Origin: Desulfobulbaceae bacterium
GTDB lineage: Bacteria; Desulfobacterota; Desulfobulbia; Desulfobulbales; SURF-16
Direction of reading: 5' to 3'
Assembly: GCA_020444175.1 (NCBI GenBank)
Contig: JAHLLM010000005.1
Span: 68,210-132,209 of the forward strand
Length of the DNA stretch: 64,000 nt
The position numbers and the translations under genes were made by a program. How positions within the stretch are numbered: position 1 is the first letter of the stretch; each line of letters starts with the position of its first letter. Below the pieces are notes generated by a model, which was not told the origin of the DNA, ran no database searches, and worked only from the letters and a program-made list of their open reading frames with translations. This document shows positions 40,220-51,151 of this stretch, in pieces.

Positions 40220-42010
40220 ATGGATAAAACCAAGATCAGGAACGTTGCAATTATTGCCCACGTTGACCACGGAAAAACAACCCTGGTAGACCAGCTTTTT
40301 CAGCAAAGCGGTATGTTTCGCGAAAACCAGGAGGTGGCTGAACGCCTTATGGACTCCATGGATCTTGAGCGGGAAAGGGGCATTACCATTGCTTCAAAAA
40401 ACGGTTCCTACCAATATAAAGATTACTGGATAAATATCATTGATACTCCCGGGCATGCCGATTTCGGCGGCCAGGTGGAAAGGGTTCTCCGAATGGCTGA
40501 TGGGTGTTTGCTTCTTGTTGATGCCCAAGAAGGTCCCATGCCCCAGACCTATTTTGTTCTGAAAAAGGCCCTTGCAAACTCACTGCCGGTCATTGTCGTT
40601 ATAAACAAGATTGATAAACCGGCGGCTCGCTGTGAATGGGCCGTGGATCAGGTCTTTGATCTGTTTGTCAAGCTCAATGCCCCTGATGAACTGCTTGATT
40701 TTCCGGTTGTCTATGCCTCTGCCAAGGAAGGTTTTGCCCAGGCTGAACTTGATAAGAAAAATGACGATATGACCCCCATATCCGATCAGATTATCGCCAC
40801 CATCCCGCCTCCCTCTGGAAGTGAAGATCTGCCTTTGCAGATGCAGGTCAATACCATTGACTATTCACCCTATCTTGGCAGGCTCGGTATCGGTAAAGTG
40901 ATAAACGGCACCTTGAAAATTAATAAGGATATCGCTGTAGCCCGCAGGGACGGTTCCATTTCTCCTATTCGTATTTCGAAGATTTTCCGTTTTGAAGGCA
41001 ATGAAAAAATAGCAGTTTCTGAAGCTGGTCCCGGTGAAATTATCGCAGTGGCCGGTATGGATGATGTGACTGTTGGGGTAACCTTTACCGACCCTCAAAA
41101 TCCCCAGCCCCTGCCGCTCATTGAAATTGATCCTCCGACGCTTTCCATGAATTTTGTGCCCAATGATTCACCTTTTGCCGGGCGCGAAGGAAAATATGTT
41201 ACCTCGCGGCATATCAAGGATCGTCTGGCCAAAGAGACCTTGTCAGATGTTGCTTTGCATGTTGAACCATTAACCGATGGAGTCGGCTATAAGGTTTCAG
41301 GAAGAGGTGAACTGCATCTTTCCATACTTATAGAAAAAATGCGTCGGGAGGGCTATGAGTTTCAGGTGACCAGACCCCAGGTCATTATGAAAGAAGAGAA
41401 CGGTGTGCAGCTTGAACCTTTTGAAGAGCTGACCATTGATGTGGATGATCAGTATCAGGGTGTGGTTATTGAAAAGCTCGGCAAGCTGAAAGGGCAGATG
41501 CTTGAGATGACAAATGAAAATAATATGGCAAAGCTCGTATTCAAAATTCCCACCCGCGGTCTGCTCGGATTTCGCTCCCGGTTTATGACAGACACCAAGG
41601 GCATGGGGATCATGAACTATGTTTTTGCTGAATATGCCCCCTATGCCGGGGAAATCATCAACAGGGTAAATGGGGTGCTTGTTGTCAAAGAACCCTGTAC
41701 CACAGTGGCCTATGCGCTTTTTAACCTGCAGGACAGAGGCAGGCTTTTTGTCGGGCCGGGTCTTGATGTCTATGCCGGTCAGATCATCGGCGAACATGTT
41801 CGTCCTGCCGACCTTGTGGTTAATCCAGCCAAAGGTAAGAAATTGACCAACATGCGCGCTTCTGGATCGGATGATGCCGTCATTTTGACCCCACCTATTC
41901 AGATGAGCCTGGAGGATTTTATTGCCTATATCAATGATGATGAGCTTGTTGAAGTGACACCGAACTCAATTCGTATACGGAAAAGTCGTGGAGGCAGTTG
42001 GAAACCATAA
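40220..42010 (+). CDS. typA: Translational GTPase TypA/BipA
   Basis: RNVAIIAHVDHGKTTLVDQLFQQSG, ERGITIASKNGS, full-length BipA sequence. Confidence 0.97.
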   Translation: MDKTKIRNVAIIAHVDHGKTTLVDQLFQQSGMFRENQEVAERLMDSMDLERERGITIASKNGSYQYKDYWINIIDTPGHADFGGQVERVLRMADGCLLLVDAQEGPMPQTYFVLKKALANSLPVIVVINKIDKPAARCEWAVDQVFDLFVKLNAPDELLDFPVVYASAKEGFAQAELDKKNDDMTPISDQIIATIPPPSGSEDLPLQMQVNTIDYSPYLGRLGIGKVINGTLKINKDIAVARRDGSISPIRISKIFRFEGNEKIAVSEAGPGEIIAVAGMDDVTVGVTFTDPQNPQPLPLIEIDPPTLSMNFVPNDSPFAGREGKYVTSRHIKDRLAKETLSDVALHVEPLTDGVGYKVSGRGELHLSILIEKMRREGYEFQVTRPQVIMKEENGVQLEPFEELTIDVDDQYQGVVIEKLGKLKGQMLEMTNENNMAKLVFKIPTRGLLGFRSRFMTDTKGMGIMNYVFAEYAPYAGEIINRVNGVLVVKEPCTTVAYALFNLQDRGRLFVGPGLDVYAGQIIGEHVRPADLVVNPAKGKKLTNMRASGSDDAVILTPPIQMSLEDFIAYINDDELVEVTPNSIRIRKSRGGSWKP

Positions 42011-42125
42011 GAATGTAGATTGACGTTTTTTCGGAAGAAACGCTCAATCGCGCCCGATCATGTATATAACTTGTTGGTAGTACCCTGGATGGTCAGCTTC
42101 AGGACATTTTTTACCCTGAAGGGAT

Positions 42126-42150
42126 GGGGACTCGTCTGGTGCGAGTCCCC
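42126..42150. terminator. Hairpin GGGGACTCG-tctggtg-CGAGTCCCC
   Basis: 9-bp arms between convergent genes; no U-tract. Confidence 0.5.
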
Positions 42151-42191
42151 CCGTCATAAAGAATAACTCATCAAAAAATCTCCAGGAGGAG

Positions 42192-43292
42192 CTAGCCCAG
42201 ACTGCCTCCTGCGTCGGGTTTTATAACCTCCGCATTCCCATTCCCGTCATAATGAATATCAAGCTGCGGAAAGGGTATTGTGACGCCTTCTCTGTCAAAG
42301 GCCTTGTAAATTTCTTTGAGCAGATAATGCATTTGAAGCCCTTTGTCTCTGGGGTCATTCACCCAGAGCAGAAGTTCAAAATCGAGGGATGAGTTTCCAA
42401 ATGCACGCATTCGCACTCGAGGTTCCGGTTCTCTGGATATTTCCTTACTGTCACCGGCAACCTTGAGGAGAATTTTTTCAACCTGGTCAATATCACTGCC
42501 ATAGGCAACGCCCACAGGTATTCTGATTCTGAAACGTGGGATTGGGGCACTTTCATTGATAATCTTTGAGTTTGCCAGGATAGAATTCGGAATGGTGATG
42601 ATGACGTCATCTCTTGTTTTAATGCTCGTGGAACGTATGCCGAGTTCCACCACTTCACCACGGTCGTTATTGTCAATGATGACATAGTCGCCCACCTTAA
42701 AGGTCTTATCCATGAAGAGGGTAATGCCCCCGAAAAAATTTGCCAGGGAGTCCTTGGCTGCCATGGCCACGGCAATACCGGCAATACCGGCAGAGGCAAA
42801 AAGAGGTGTCAGGTTGATTTCCCAGACAGACAGTATCCAGTAAAGTCCCGCAATGATGACGAGAATTTTAATGAGTTTGCGGGCAAGGTTGGCAAAATCG
42901 TGGCCGATTTTCTCCTGGGCAACCCTGGTAAATAGAGTTTGCGAAGAAAGAAAATGTATCATCTTCACACTGGTGATAAGCCAGATAAACAGGGTGATGC
43001 TCTTTGTCAGATTAGGTAATATATAATCCCAGAACGGTGAAAGAGACTGGAGGCTCAAGGCGTGGGTGACTCCCACTGCAAAAACGGACCAATAGATCGG
43101 GGTGTGGAGAAAATCGATGAGTTGTTCATCAAATTTCCAGGAGGTCCTGACTGCAATGCGACGCAAGATTTTATCAATAAATAAATCGACAATTTTGGCC
43201 AGCAGGGCGTAAATAAATAAGATTACGAGTTGCTTTGCCAGCAGGTGATCATTGAGGTATTCAAATCTGTTAATGAGTTCGTTGATTTTCAT
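42192..43292 (-). CDS. MscS-family mechanosensitive channel
   Basis: GIAGIAVAMAAKDSLANFFGGITLFMDKTFKVGDYVIID and VVELGIRSTSIKTRDDVIITIPNS. Confidence 0.93.
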   Translation of the reverse strand: MKINELINRFEYLNDHLLAKQLVILFIYALLAKIVDLFIDKILRRIAVRTSWKFDEQLIDFLHTPIYWSVFAVGVTHALSLQSLSPFWDYILPNLTKSITLFIWLITSVKMIHFLSSQTLFTRVAQEKIGHDFANLARKLIKILVIIAGLYWILSVWEINLTPLFASAGIAGIAVAMAAKDSLANFFGGITLFMDKTFKVGDYVIIDNNDRGEVVELGIRSTSIKTRDDVIITIPNSILANSKIINESAPIPRFRIRIPVGVAYGSDIDQVEKILLKVAGDSKEISREPEPRVRMRAFGNSSLDFELLLWVNDPRDKGLQMHYLLKEIYKAFDREGVTIPFPQLDIHYDGNGNAEVIKPDAGGSLG

Positions 43293-43684
43293 GCTTAATT
43301 TATTTTGGGTTCACAGTAAGAATGTTGGGGGTTGAACGTCAATTTGATTTCAATTGTATATAACGTAATTAAGAGAGAAGTTCAAAATTGTCTTGCATTG
43401 ATTCCTTAAAATAGTTTTCTTGGCATGTGCGACGAAAAGCATGAGGCGTTGTAATAAAATAAGTGTTCAGAATTGATAATGGTGGAAACGACTGATGAAG
43501 TCGCCAAAAAAAAATTAAAAACTGACCATTCGCCAATGTAATACCCGCAAGTTACATACAAACCGGCTGAGGTTGAGTGATTTTTCCCGAAACCATCAAG
43601 CTTGCAACTTGCAAGAGACTTACTATAATATAGATCGCAGTCCAATGAAATAGATGCTCAAAACAAATTCAGCCCCTCTTACTT

Positions 43685-44035
43685 ATGGAAAATTTTGATA
43701 AATATGTTGAAATCGCAGAGTGGCTTGCCCTGCCTCTGACCTATTTCATTCTTATCGCCCTTTTTCTTTTTTTTGTAGTGCGCCCTTTTTTTGCCTATCT
43801 CTTTGATGTGGAAAGGGTAAAAATGAATATGGATGAAAAAGAGGAAGGTAAAGAGGAAGAGGGTCCTGAATTTCCCGAGGAATTTTATGACACTGAGTTG
43901 CCTGACAGTGACGAAGTCATGGCGAAACCATCAGGAGTCAATGAAGATCGACAGAAAATCAATAAATTGGCTGAAAGCAATCCTGCTAAGGCAGGTGATC
44001 TTGTCAAACAGTGGTTGAAAAAGGATGAAGCTTAA
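43685..44035 (+). CDS. Single-TM protein with FliF C-terminus-like tail
   Basis: N-terminal TM then acidic linker; INKLAESNPAKAGDLVKQWLKKDEA resembles the FliG-binding FliF C-terminus. Confidence 0.6.
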   Translation: MENFDKYVEIAEWLALPLTYFILIALFLFFVVRPFFAYLFDVERVKMNMDEKEEGKEEEGPEFPEEFYDTELPDSDEVMAKPSGVNEDRQKINKLAESNPAKAGDLVKQWLKKDEA

Positions 44036-44474
44036 AGCATATTGTCGTTGACGGGCTCTGCTGAATGAAAGTATAACTCCAAGTTTGGTAACTCTGTTCA
44101 GCAAGGCCATACGCCTTGAAGTCTGCTTTTTCCAGCCATCGGCCTGTCCGTAATGAATATGAAATAACGACAGACCTCTTTCCCGAGACTTCTTGGGTGT
44201 TTCCTTGTAAACGTCTTTGCGGGGCTGCAGAGCACGTACAGATGGGTGTCTTAGAATTTATTTTTGTGCCAAAAATGGCAGTAAATATGAAAGAAGCAAG
44301 TTGCATCAGCTGTCTAAGTACTTATCCATGCCCGTAATCCCTTTTCCAGTTTGTCTGGGGTAGAGTTTCGCATATTTTTTTATTTCGGCTGCATTGTTGC
44401 ATTTGTTCCGAATTAGCTTAGTTTTTCGTCAGGTCATAACAGTTTTCTTATTGCATTTTATCGGTACTGATTCC

Positions 44475-45860
44475 ATGAAAGGAAAGGTTAAAAAAGAGCT
44501 TATCGGCAGTGAAGGTCTTGTCCTTCTCGATACTATCCGCCGTTTGAACAGGCGGAATGCCGTCGACCGCCTCATGAAGGTGCTGAACAAGACTCATCCG
44601 GCTGATATTGCCTGGGTTTTCCGTCATCTGACGACAAATGAACGCAATCATGTATTTAATATCATTGCCCAGAGCAGTGCTGTTGGAGAATTTTTGAGTG
44701 AACTTGATCAGGCTATCATGCTTGAGCTTGTGGAAAATCTGACTCCCAAATTCATGGTGGCTGTGATCAAGGAAATGGCATCAGATGATGCCGCTGATCT
44801 CCTTGAAGCCCTTCCCGGAGAAGTTGCTGCTGAAATCCGTAAATTAATGGGGCGTGAAGACCGTGAAGAGGTTGAAGAGCTCATGCAGTACCACCCGCAA
44901 ACAGCCGGTGGACTCATGTCGCCTGATTTCATGGCCCTTGATGGGGAGCTCAGTGTCGGGGATGCGATCAAAAAGGTGCAGGAGCGCAGCGAAGAGATGG
45001 AAATGGCCTTTTATCTCTATATCACGCATGGAGATGAAGGGCATCTTGCCGGTGTTCTTTCCCTGCGGGAGCTCTTGACGCACCCGCCTTACAGGCAACT
45101 GAAAAATATCATGAATCCCAACGTCATATCTGTTAACACGGATACAGACCAGGAGGAAGCCGCCCATGTGGTTTCCCAGTATAATATTCTGGCTGTCCCT
45201 GTTGTTGACGGCTCCTATAAACTCGTTGGTATCGTAACCGTTGATGACATCATTGATGTCATCCGAGAGGAAGCCACTGAAGATTTTCTGCAAATGGCCG
45301 GCGCTGGTAAAGACAGGGAGATTTTACTTAAATCTACTGTGTCGAATGCCTATACCCGGGCTCCGTGGCTTTTTGCCAGCTGGGTTGGTGGGATAGTGGC
45401 GGCAGTTGTCATCACCTTGTTTGAGGAGGAACTGCAAAAAGTTCTGGCCCTGGCTGCTTTTATTCCTATTGTCATGGGAATGGGAGGCAACATCGGCACC
45501 CAGTCAAGTACAATTGTTGTACGGGGCATTGCCACCGGACGCATCAACATGCAGGAACTGTCCAAGGTTATTTTCAAGGAGATGCGAGTCGGGCTTCTTC
45601 TCGGCACATTTTACGGTCTCATTCTTGGCGTTTTTGCCTTTTTTTCCTATTCGGAACCCGTAGAACTTGGATTGGTTGTAGGATTTTCCGTTCTTTTTGC
45701 CATGACCCTTGCTGCAACAGTCGGCACCTTTGTTCCTCTTGTATTAAAGAGGCTGGATGTTGATGCAGCAGTGGCTACAGGCCCTTTTGTGACGACCTCC
45801 ATCGATATTTTCGGCGTAATAACCTATTTTTTCATTGCAAAACTCTTTCTTGATATCTGA
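44475..45860 (+). CDS. mgtE: Magnesium transporter MgtE
   Basis: Helical MgtE_N (DAADLLEALPGEVAAEI), CBS pair, TM domain GMGGNIGTQSSTIVVRGIATG; start at 44475 preferred. Confidence 0.94.
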   Translation: MKGKVKKELIGSEGLVLLDTIRRLNRRNAVDRLMKVLNKTHPADIAWVFRHLTTNERNHVFNIIAQSSAVGEFLSELDQAIMLELVENLTPKFMVAVIKEMASDDAADLLEALPGEVAAEIRKLMGREDREEVEELMQYHPQTAGGLMSPDFMALDGELSVGDAIKKVQERSEEMEMAFYLYITHGDEGHLAGVLSLRELLTHPPYRQLKNIMNPNVISVNTDTDQEEAAHVVSQYNILAVPVVDGSYKLVGIVTVDDIIDVIREEATEDFLQMAGAGKDREILLKSTVSNAYTRAPWLFASWVGGIVAAVVITLFEEELQKVLALAAFIPIVMGMGGNIGTQSSTIVVRGIATGRINMQELSKVIFKEMRVGLLLGTFYGLILGVFAFFSYSEPVELGLVVGFSVLFAMTLAATVGTFVPLVLKRLDVDAAVATGPFVTTSIDIFGVITYFFIAKLFLDI

Positions 45861-45868
45861 TTTTTCTC

Positions 45869-46978
45869 ATGAATGACAAAAATCCCCGGAGAATTTCTCC
45901 TGTTATATATCTTGTTGTTGCCCTTGTCGCGATCTGGTGGTTCTGGGGGGGGCATAAATCACCCGTAAACAATCCGAGTCAGGTGCCCCGAGCAGTAACA
46001 GCTCGCGGAGATCTTGCTTCTGATGAAAGGAACACGATTGAGCTTTTCCAGGAAATTTCGCCCTCGGTTGTGTTTATTACCAGCGTTGAACTCCGCCGGA
46101 ATCTGTTCAGCCTTAATGTGTATGAAATACCAAAAGGAACCGGCTCGGGGTTTGTCTGGGATCAGGAAGGCCGCATTGTTACAAATTATCATGTTATTGA
46201 AGATGCCAGCCAGGTGCAGGTGACGCTGGCGGATAATACGACCTGGAAGGCTGTCCTTGTCGGAGCTTCACCTGACAAGGATATAGCCGTTCTGAAGATA
46301 TCCGCTCCAGCTTCGGGGCTCAAACCCATACCGGTCGGGGAATCGGGAACATTGCAGGTCGGCCAGAAAGTTTTTGCCATTGGTAATCCTTTTGGACTTG
46401 ATCAGACCATTACCGCTGGAATTGTCAGTGCCCTGGGACGCGAAATTCGCTCGGCAAACGGTATGACAATTCATAACGTCATTCAGACAGATGCTGCTAT
46501 CAATCCCGGCAATTCCGGTGGGCCTTTGCTTGACAGTGCCGGGCGCCTTATTGGCGTTAATACGGCAATTTACAGTCCAAGCGGCAGTAATGCCGGAATA
46601 GGGTTTGCCGTGCCGGCGGATGAAGTCAACAGAGTGGTCACGGAGCTGATAAAGCATGGAAAACTGATTCGACCCGGTCTGGGAATTTCCGTGGCCAACG
46701 AACGTTTGGTGGACCGGCTCGATATACAAGGCGTGCTGATCGTGCAGGTTGAAAGGGGAAGTGCTGCAGAAAAGGCTGGGTTACGGGGAGTTCGCAGAAT
46801 TTCGGGTGAACTTTTTATGGGAGATATTCTTGTCGGCTTAAATGGTGTGTCAATTACTTCTCTGGATGATTTGCTTCAGGAACTTGAAAAGTATAAGGTT
46901 GGGGACGAGGTGACTTTAAAGGTCATTCGAGATGGTCAGGAGTTTCAGGTCCAGGTCATTCTGGAACCTGTTGGCTGA
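45869..46978 (+). CDS. Trypsin-like serine protease with PDZ (DegP/HtrA family)
   Basis: NYHVIEDAS, DKDIAVLKI, QTDAAINPGNSGGPLLDSAGRLIGVNTAIYS catalytic triad; PDZ GDILVGLNGVSITSLDDL. Confidence 0.94.
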   Translation: MNDKNPRRISPVIYLVVALVAIWWFWGGHKSPVNNPSQVPRAVTARGDLASDERNTIELFQEISPSVVFITSVELRRNLFSLNVYEIPKGTGSGFVWDQEGRIVTNYHVIEDASQVQVTLADNTTWKAVLVGASPDKDIAVLKISAPASGLKPIPVGESGTLQVGQKVFAIGNPFGLDQTITAGIVSALGREIRSANGMTIHNVIQTDAAINPGNSGGPLLDSAGRLIGVNTAIYSPSGSNAGIGFAVPADEVNRVVTELIKHGKLIRPGLGISVANERLVDRLDIQGVLIVQVERGSAAEKAGLRGVRRISGELFMGDILVGLNGVSITSLDDLLQELEKYKVGDEVTLKVIRDGQEFQVQVILEPVG

Positions 46979-47133
46979 TTGCGGGTCTTTATAGGAAAGC
47001 GTTGCACAAACAGTCCGAGGTGTGGATGAGGGATAGTCGATATTGAAAAGAAATAACAATCGTCAGTTCAAATTCATGACGCAACGCTTTTTTCACGCTT
47101 CAGGATATTCGAGAGGAAAGTGAGTCGATAACA

Positions 47134-48498
47134 GTGACTTCCTGGTGGACGAGGGCATTAAAAAGTCTGATTTCGTTTGATGATGGAGCAAGGCTCGATT
47201 TATTCAGGATTTTTCCATCATTTCGCAGGTTCCTGGCTGCCAGGCATCATTACGCCCAGTTGCGGACGGCTGCAGATGTTCTCTTTGTGTTGGTGCTTCT
47301 CTCCGGTTTTTTCGGTCCTCAGAATGCAGAGAGAAACTTTGCCGTTTTTCTGACCTGGGGGATTTTGTGGCCGGCAATCGTGCTCTCCTGGTTTTTTGTC
47401 GGACGCATGTGGTGTGGAATTTGTCCGTTTCCCGGTCTTGGTGTTTTTCTGCAGAAAAAGGGCCTGACGTTTTCCATTAAGGTCCCTAAGATTTTACAGA
47501 AATACGGTGTCTACTGCTCTGTTTCCCTGCTCGCTCTTATTATCTGGTTTGAAACTGTCGGCGGTTTGGATCAATGGCCTGCGGGCACGTCTTATCTTAT
47601 CCTCGCCATAGCCCTTGGTTCGGCTATCATGGCCATCCTGTTTCCGGGGCAGGCCTGGTGTCGCCATCTCTGTCCTTTAGGGCGCATAAGCGGGGCAGCT
47701 GCCACTCTTTCCATCACGGAATTTCGCGCAGATCATGACAAGTGCCGCGGATGTGAAACTTTTGGCTGCAAAAAGGGAGTGGATGATAAGCGCGGCTGCC
47801 CTGTCTATCTTGGAGCGATTTCCGTCCAGCATAATCTTCATTGCCTGGTTTGCGGGCACTGTCTGCCTCTCTGTCATCGGGACTCACCGCAGCTGCTCAT
47901 TCGCAATCCTTATAATGAACTTATCAATAATGCAGGACGTTTTATCACCTGCACCTATACTGTTCCTTTTCTCATTGGCTCTCAGCTTGCCCGTTTTCTC
48001 AGGGAAAAGGCTGTGTACAGCAAGGCCATGGAGCTTTTGGCATTTTCCGATGCCTTGCTTTTCAGTCTGCTGCTCGGATTTTCAATTCTTGTTGTTCTCG
48101 GGATCATAAAACTTGGGAACTGGCTCTTTGGCGTCAAGGAGAAAGATCCCATCGTCGGCCGCCTGTCGCCCATGGTGCCTATTCTCATTCCCATGGCATT
48201 CACTGGCGAACTTGTTTACCGGCTCGCTCATTTTGCCGAGGGGATCGGTGATTTTATTCCAACATTCGGTAGACAGTTCGGACTGCAGGTTCTGGAGACC
48301 GTTGCTTTTTCCATACCTGTGTTTCCCGTTCAGGTCCTTTCCGCCTTTTTTATGATGAACGGCTCCATCGCAGGAGGATATATCCTCTGGCGGTATTGTC
48401 TTGGTCCCTTTGAAGGTGTTGTCAGTTTGAAGAATTTCATCATCATCCATATCCTTCTTGGCGCTACATTATCCGGCTACCTGATGGTTATTTTTTAG
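47134..48498 (+). CDS. Membrane 4Fe-4S polyferredoxin (NapH/CcoG/NosR-like)
   Basis: MWCGICPFPG, WCRHLCPLGRISG, CRGCETFGC, CLVCGHCLPLCH; multiple TM. Confidence 0.78.
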   Translation: MTSWWTRALKSLISFDDGARLDLFRIFPSFRRFLAARHHYAQLRTAADVLFVLVLLSGFFGPQNAERNFAVFLTWGILWPAIVLSWFFVGRMWCGICPFPGLGVFLQKKGLTFSIKVPKILQKYGVYCSVSLLALIIWFETVGGLDQWPAGTSYLILAIALGSAIMAILFPGQAWCRHLCPLGRISGAAATLSITEFRADHDKCRGCETFGCKKGVDDKRGCPVYLGAISVQHNLHCLVCGHCLPLCHRDSPQLLIRNPYNELINNAGRFITCTYTVPFLIGSQLARFLREKAVYSKAMELLAFSDALLFSLLLGFSILVVLGIIKLGNWLFGVKEKDPIVGRLSPMVPILIPMAFTGELVYRLAHFAEGIGDFIPTFGRQFGLQVLETVAFSIPVFPVQVLSAFFMMNGSIAGGYILWRYCLGPFEGVVSLKNFIIIHILLGATLSGYLMVIF

Positions 48499-48691
48499 GG
48501 GAGCCATCCTCTATTGTCCGGTTAATTTTTTTACATCATCAGTTTCAATCCTGAACTATCCTTCCAATGTATTCATTGCCTTGACGCATCGTAACAGATT
48601 CTGCCTGTTCCGGATGATTCTCTCCCCTATCTGTTTGCCGTACTTTTTAAGACGATTTTATGCGCCCGCCGACTTACCATATGATCTGTCG

Positions 48692-49792
48692 CTACAGAGG
48701 ATTCTTATCGGTTTCGCTGGGGGAGGAGGAGGTTTCTCCTTGGTTCTCTTCAGGGGGGATGGTGGGCATCATTTTTTTGCCTTTATCTCTGGCAAGCTGC
48801 CGCATGGTCTTTGAAGGATCGGATTCATCCAGGATCTCAAGGCCCACTATTTCTTCTATGATATCCTCAAGGCTGATGACGCCTGTCATGCCGCCATATT
48901 CGTCGACAACGCAGAAAAGGTGCTGACGGCGTTCGAAAAAATCAAGCATGACCTTATAAAGGCTGGCCGTTTCCGGAACAAAGTGGACAGGTTTCATAAA
49001 GGCGGCCAGTGACTGGTTTTCATTACCCTTCACCACGCTGAGGAAAACGTCTTTTCTCATGATTATGCCGACAATATCATTTGGCTCTCTGTTATAGATC
49101 GGCACACGGCTGTGTCTGTTCCACTGTTCGGTCAGGAGTTTTGCTTCACTGACTGTAAGATGTTTATCCAGGGTAAAGGTAACTGTTCGGGGAGTCATGG
49201 CCTGTCTGACCGTTTTTACCTTGAGATCAATAATGTTTTTTATAATTCCTTCCTGCTGATGATCAATTTTGCCTGATTTTCTGCTCAGAAGCGCCATGAT
49301 CTGGATCTCTTCGGCTGACACATGGTTATCCTGGGCTGATCCCGGTATAAGTCTGGTGGCGATTTGACAAATCCAGATAATAGGTGCAAGGATTTTAACA
49401 AGTATGGTCAGGGGCAGGGCAATGAAAGGGGCAATTTTTCTGTTGTAAACAACGCCAACGGTCTTGGGGAGTATTTCCGAGAACAGAAGGATAGTAAGTG
49501 TGAAGAGCGCTGAAAACAGGCTGAGATATTTTTCTCCAAAGACTACGGAAGCCGAAGCACCGGCTATTGCCGCGCCCATTGTGTTGGCAATAGTGTTTAA
49601 GGTCAGAATTGCGGTGATCGGCGGCTGGATGTTATCCTTTAATCGACGGAGTTGTTTGCCGGAAAGCTTGTTTGATTTGGCGAGGAGCTCAACCCGACTG
49701 ATGGGGACGGAATAGAGGACGGCCTCGAATATGCTGCAAAGGGCTGAAACAACAATGGCAATTCCAGCAGCAAGACAAAGTTTTATTATCAA
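48692..49792 (-). CDS. CNNM/HlyC-CorC family protein (DUF21 + CBS)
   Basis: DUF21-like TM domain; AMTPRTVTFTLD, DEYGGMTGVISLEDIIEEIVG. Confidence 0.88.
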   Translation of the reverse strand: MIIKLCLAAGIAIVVSALCSIFEAVLYSVPISRVELLAKSNKLSGKQLRRLKDNIQPPITAILTLNTIANTMGAAIAGASASVVFGEKYLSLFSALFTLTILLFSEILPKTVGVVYNRKIAPFIALPLTILVKILAPIIWICQIATRLIPGSAQDNHVSAEEIQIMALLSRKSGKIDHQQEGIIKNIIDLKVKTVRQAMTPRTVTFTLDKHLTVSEAKLLTEQWNRHSRVPIYNREPNDIVGIIMRKDVFLSVVKGNENQSLAAFMKPVHFVPETASLYKVMLDFFERRQHLFCVVDEYGGMTGVISLEDIIEEIVGLEILDESDPSKTMRQLARDKGKKMMPTIPPEENQGETSSSPSETDKNPL

Positions 49793-49819
49793 GGTATGAC
49801 TGTATTAATGTTTGGGTAA

Positions 49820-50203
49820 TTAATTTAATTGGGCGGTTTCCGCAGAATTCTCCGCCAGAAACGTTTCTAATTTTTCTATTTGCTCAGGTGTTAGATTATC
49901 AAACATGACGCCATTACGCCTGACAATGGTTGATCCTGTTGGATGGATAGGAGCTGAATCCGTAGATGTTACTGTTTTACAAGGAATATTTTCAAGGTAG
50001 AAGCCATTTGAACTGTTTAGAATACCCAGTTCTAGGAGCATATCCTGGGTAATTTCTTTGTTCGTTAAATAACGAAATGCAAGCCCTCCTTTACTGATAT
50101 TAATAATCTGTCCAAAAGTTGTTTCGTTAAAAACAAGAATATCATCAGAGAGTTGGTAGCGTTTGTGTTTCCTTCTTTCCTCAAGTCTTGTTTGATTTTC
50201 CAT
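49820..50203 (-). CDS. PilZ-domain protein
   Basis: RRKHKRYQL (RxxxR) and IINISKGGLAF (NxSxxG). Confidence 0.82.
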   Translation of the reverse strand: MENQTRLEERRKHKRYQLSDDILVFNETTFGQIINISKGGLAFRYLTNKEITQDMLLELGILNSSNGFYLENIPCKTVTSTDSAPIHPTGSTIVRRNGVMFDNLTPEQIEKLETFLAENSAETAQLN

Positions 50204-50598
50204 GGCTTTAACTCCGTCTTTGGTCAGTTTGTTAGGCGGGGTAAAATAAAGGCAATCTTAAATCAGATTATCATTTATAGGTTATAAATTTACTCATTCA
50301 TTGCAATTAAAGCAAGATATTCCTTGATTTTTGTCCGCCTGTACTATTATACGATAAAATCGTAAAAATTACGATTTTATCGTCTTCAGGCTCGTTAACT
50401 TATTGATTTGTCGAGTTGCTCGGCGCGTCTTGGGATTTTTCACCCTGAAGGGTATAAAAGCGACTCCTGCATTATTTGACGGTTTTGCAAAAAAAATCCA
50501 ACAGCATTTCACACTTTTCAATTTACATCGTAGAAAAAAATCTTGTTACAAAACAACGGATTAACAAGAAATAATGAGAATCTTCATTTTGAGTTATC

Positions 50599-51138
50599 AT
50601 GCTGAATGACAGGCAAATCGGTCAATTAATTCTTGAAATCAACGGGAAACGAGCTGGTGATTTTAAAAACTGGTTTTTTATGCCCGGAATGGGCTTTGAA
50701 GATTGTGAAAAGTGGTGGGGTGGTGGAGGGATGAGGGTTCGTCCCCATGAAGGAGTCGATCTCTGCTGCTATGAAGATAGAAAAGGAGAGAGACTGTTCT
50801 TGAGTGAGCAAACCCGAATTCCAAGTATTTCTTCGGGAGAAATTGTAGCAATCTGTAAAGATTTTCTCGGGCACACTGTTTTTGTTAAAAATGGGGAAGA
50901 GGATTTCGGCGAAATTATTATCGCCTATGCCCATATCCAACCATATTGCCAGCTTGGCGATTTTGTTCAAACAGGTGACCCTGTCGGAGAGATTTGTGCG
51001 ACGACAAGAGAGAAGATTTTACCTCATCTGCATCTTTCTCTCTTGCTGCCGCCGCCTGAACTCAAATATAAAGATCTGAATTGGCAGTATTTAAATAACT
51101 GTAAAAAGGATATCTTTTTGAATCCTTTCTGCCATTGA
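50599..51138 (+). CDS. M23 (LytM)-like peptidase domain protein, no signal peptide seen
   Basis: RPHEGVDLC (HxxxD) and LPHLHLSL (HxH) motifs. Confidence 0.7.
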   Translation: MLNDRQIGQLILEINGKRAGDFKNWFFMPGMGFEDCEKWWGGGGMRVRPHEGVDLCCYEDRKGERLFLSEQTRIPSISSGEIVAICKDFLGHTVFVKNGEEDFGEIIIAYAHIQPYCQLGDFVQTGDPVGEICATTREKILPHLHLSLLLPPPELKYKDLNWQYLNNCKKDIFLNPFCH

Positions 51139-51151
51139 TAAGGAGAATCAC

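Noticed and set aside
44036-44474. M-box magnesium riboswitch upstream of mgtE
   Set aside because: No recognisable M-box consensus in the spacer; only short inverted repeats (TGCTGAA...TTCAGCA)
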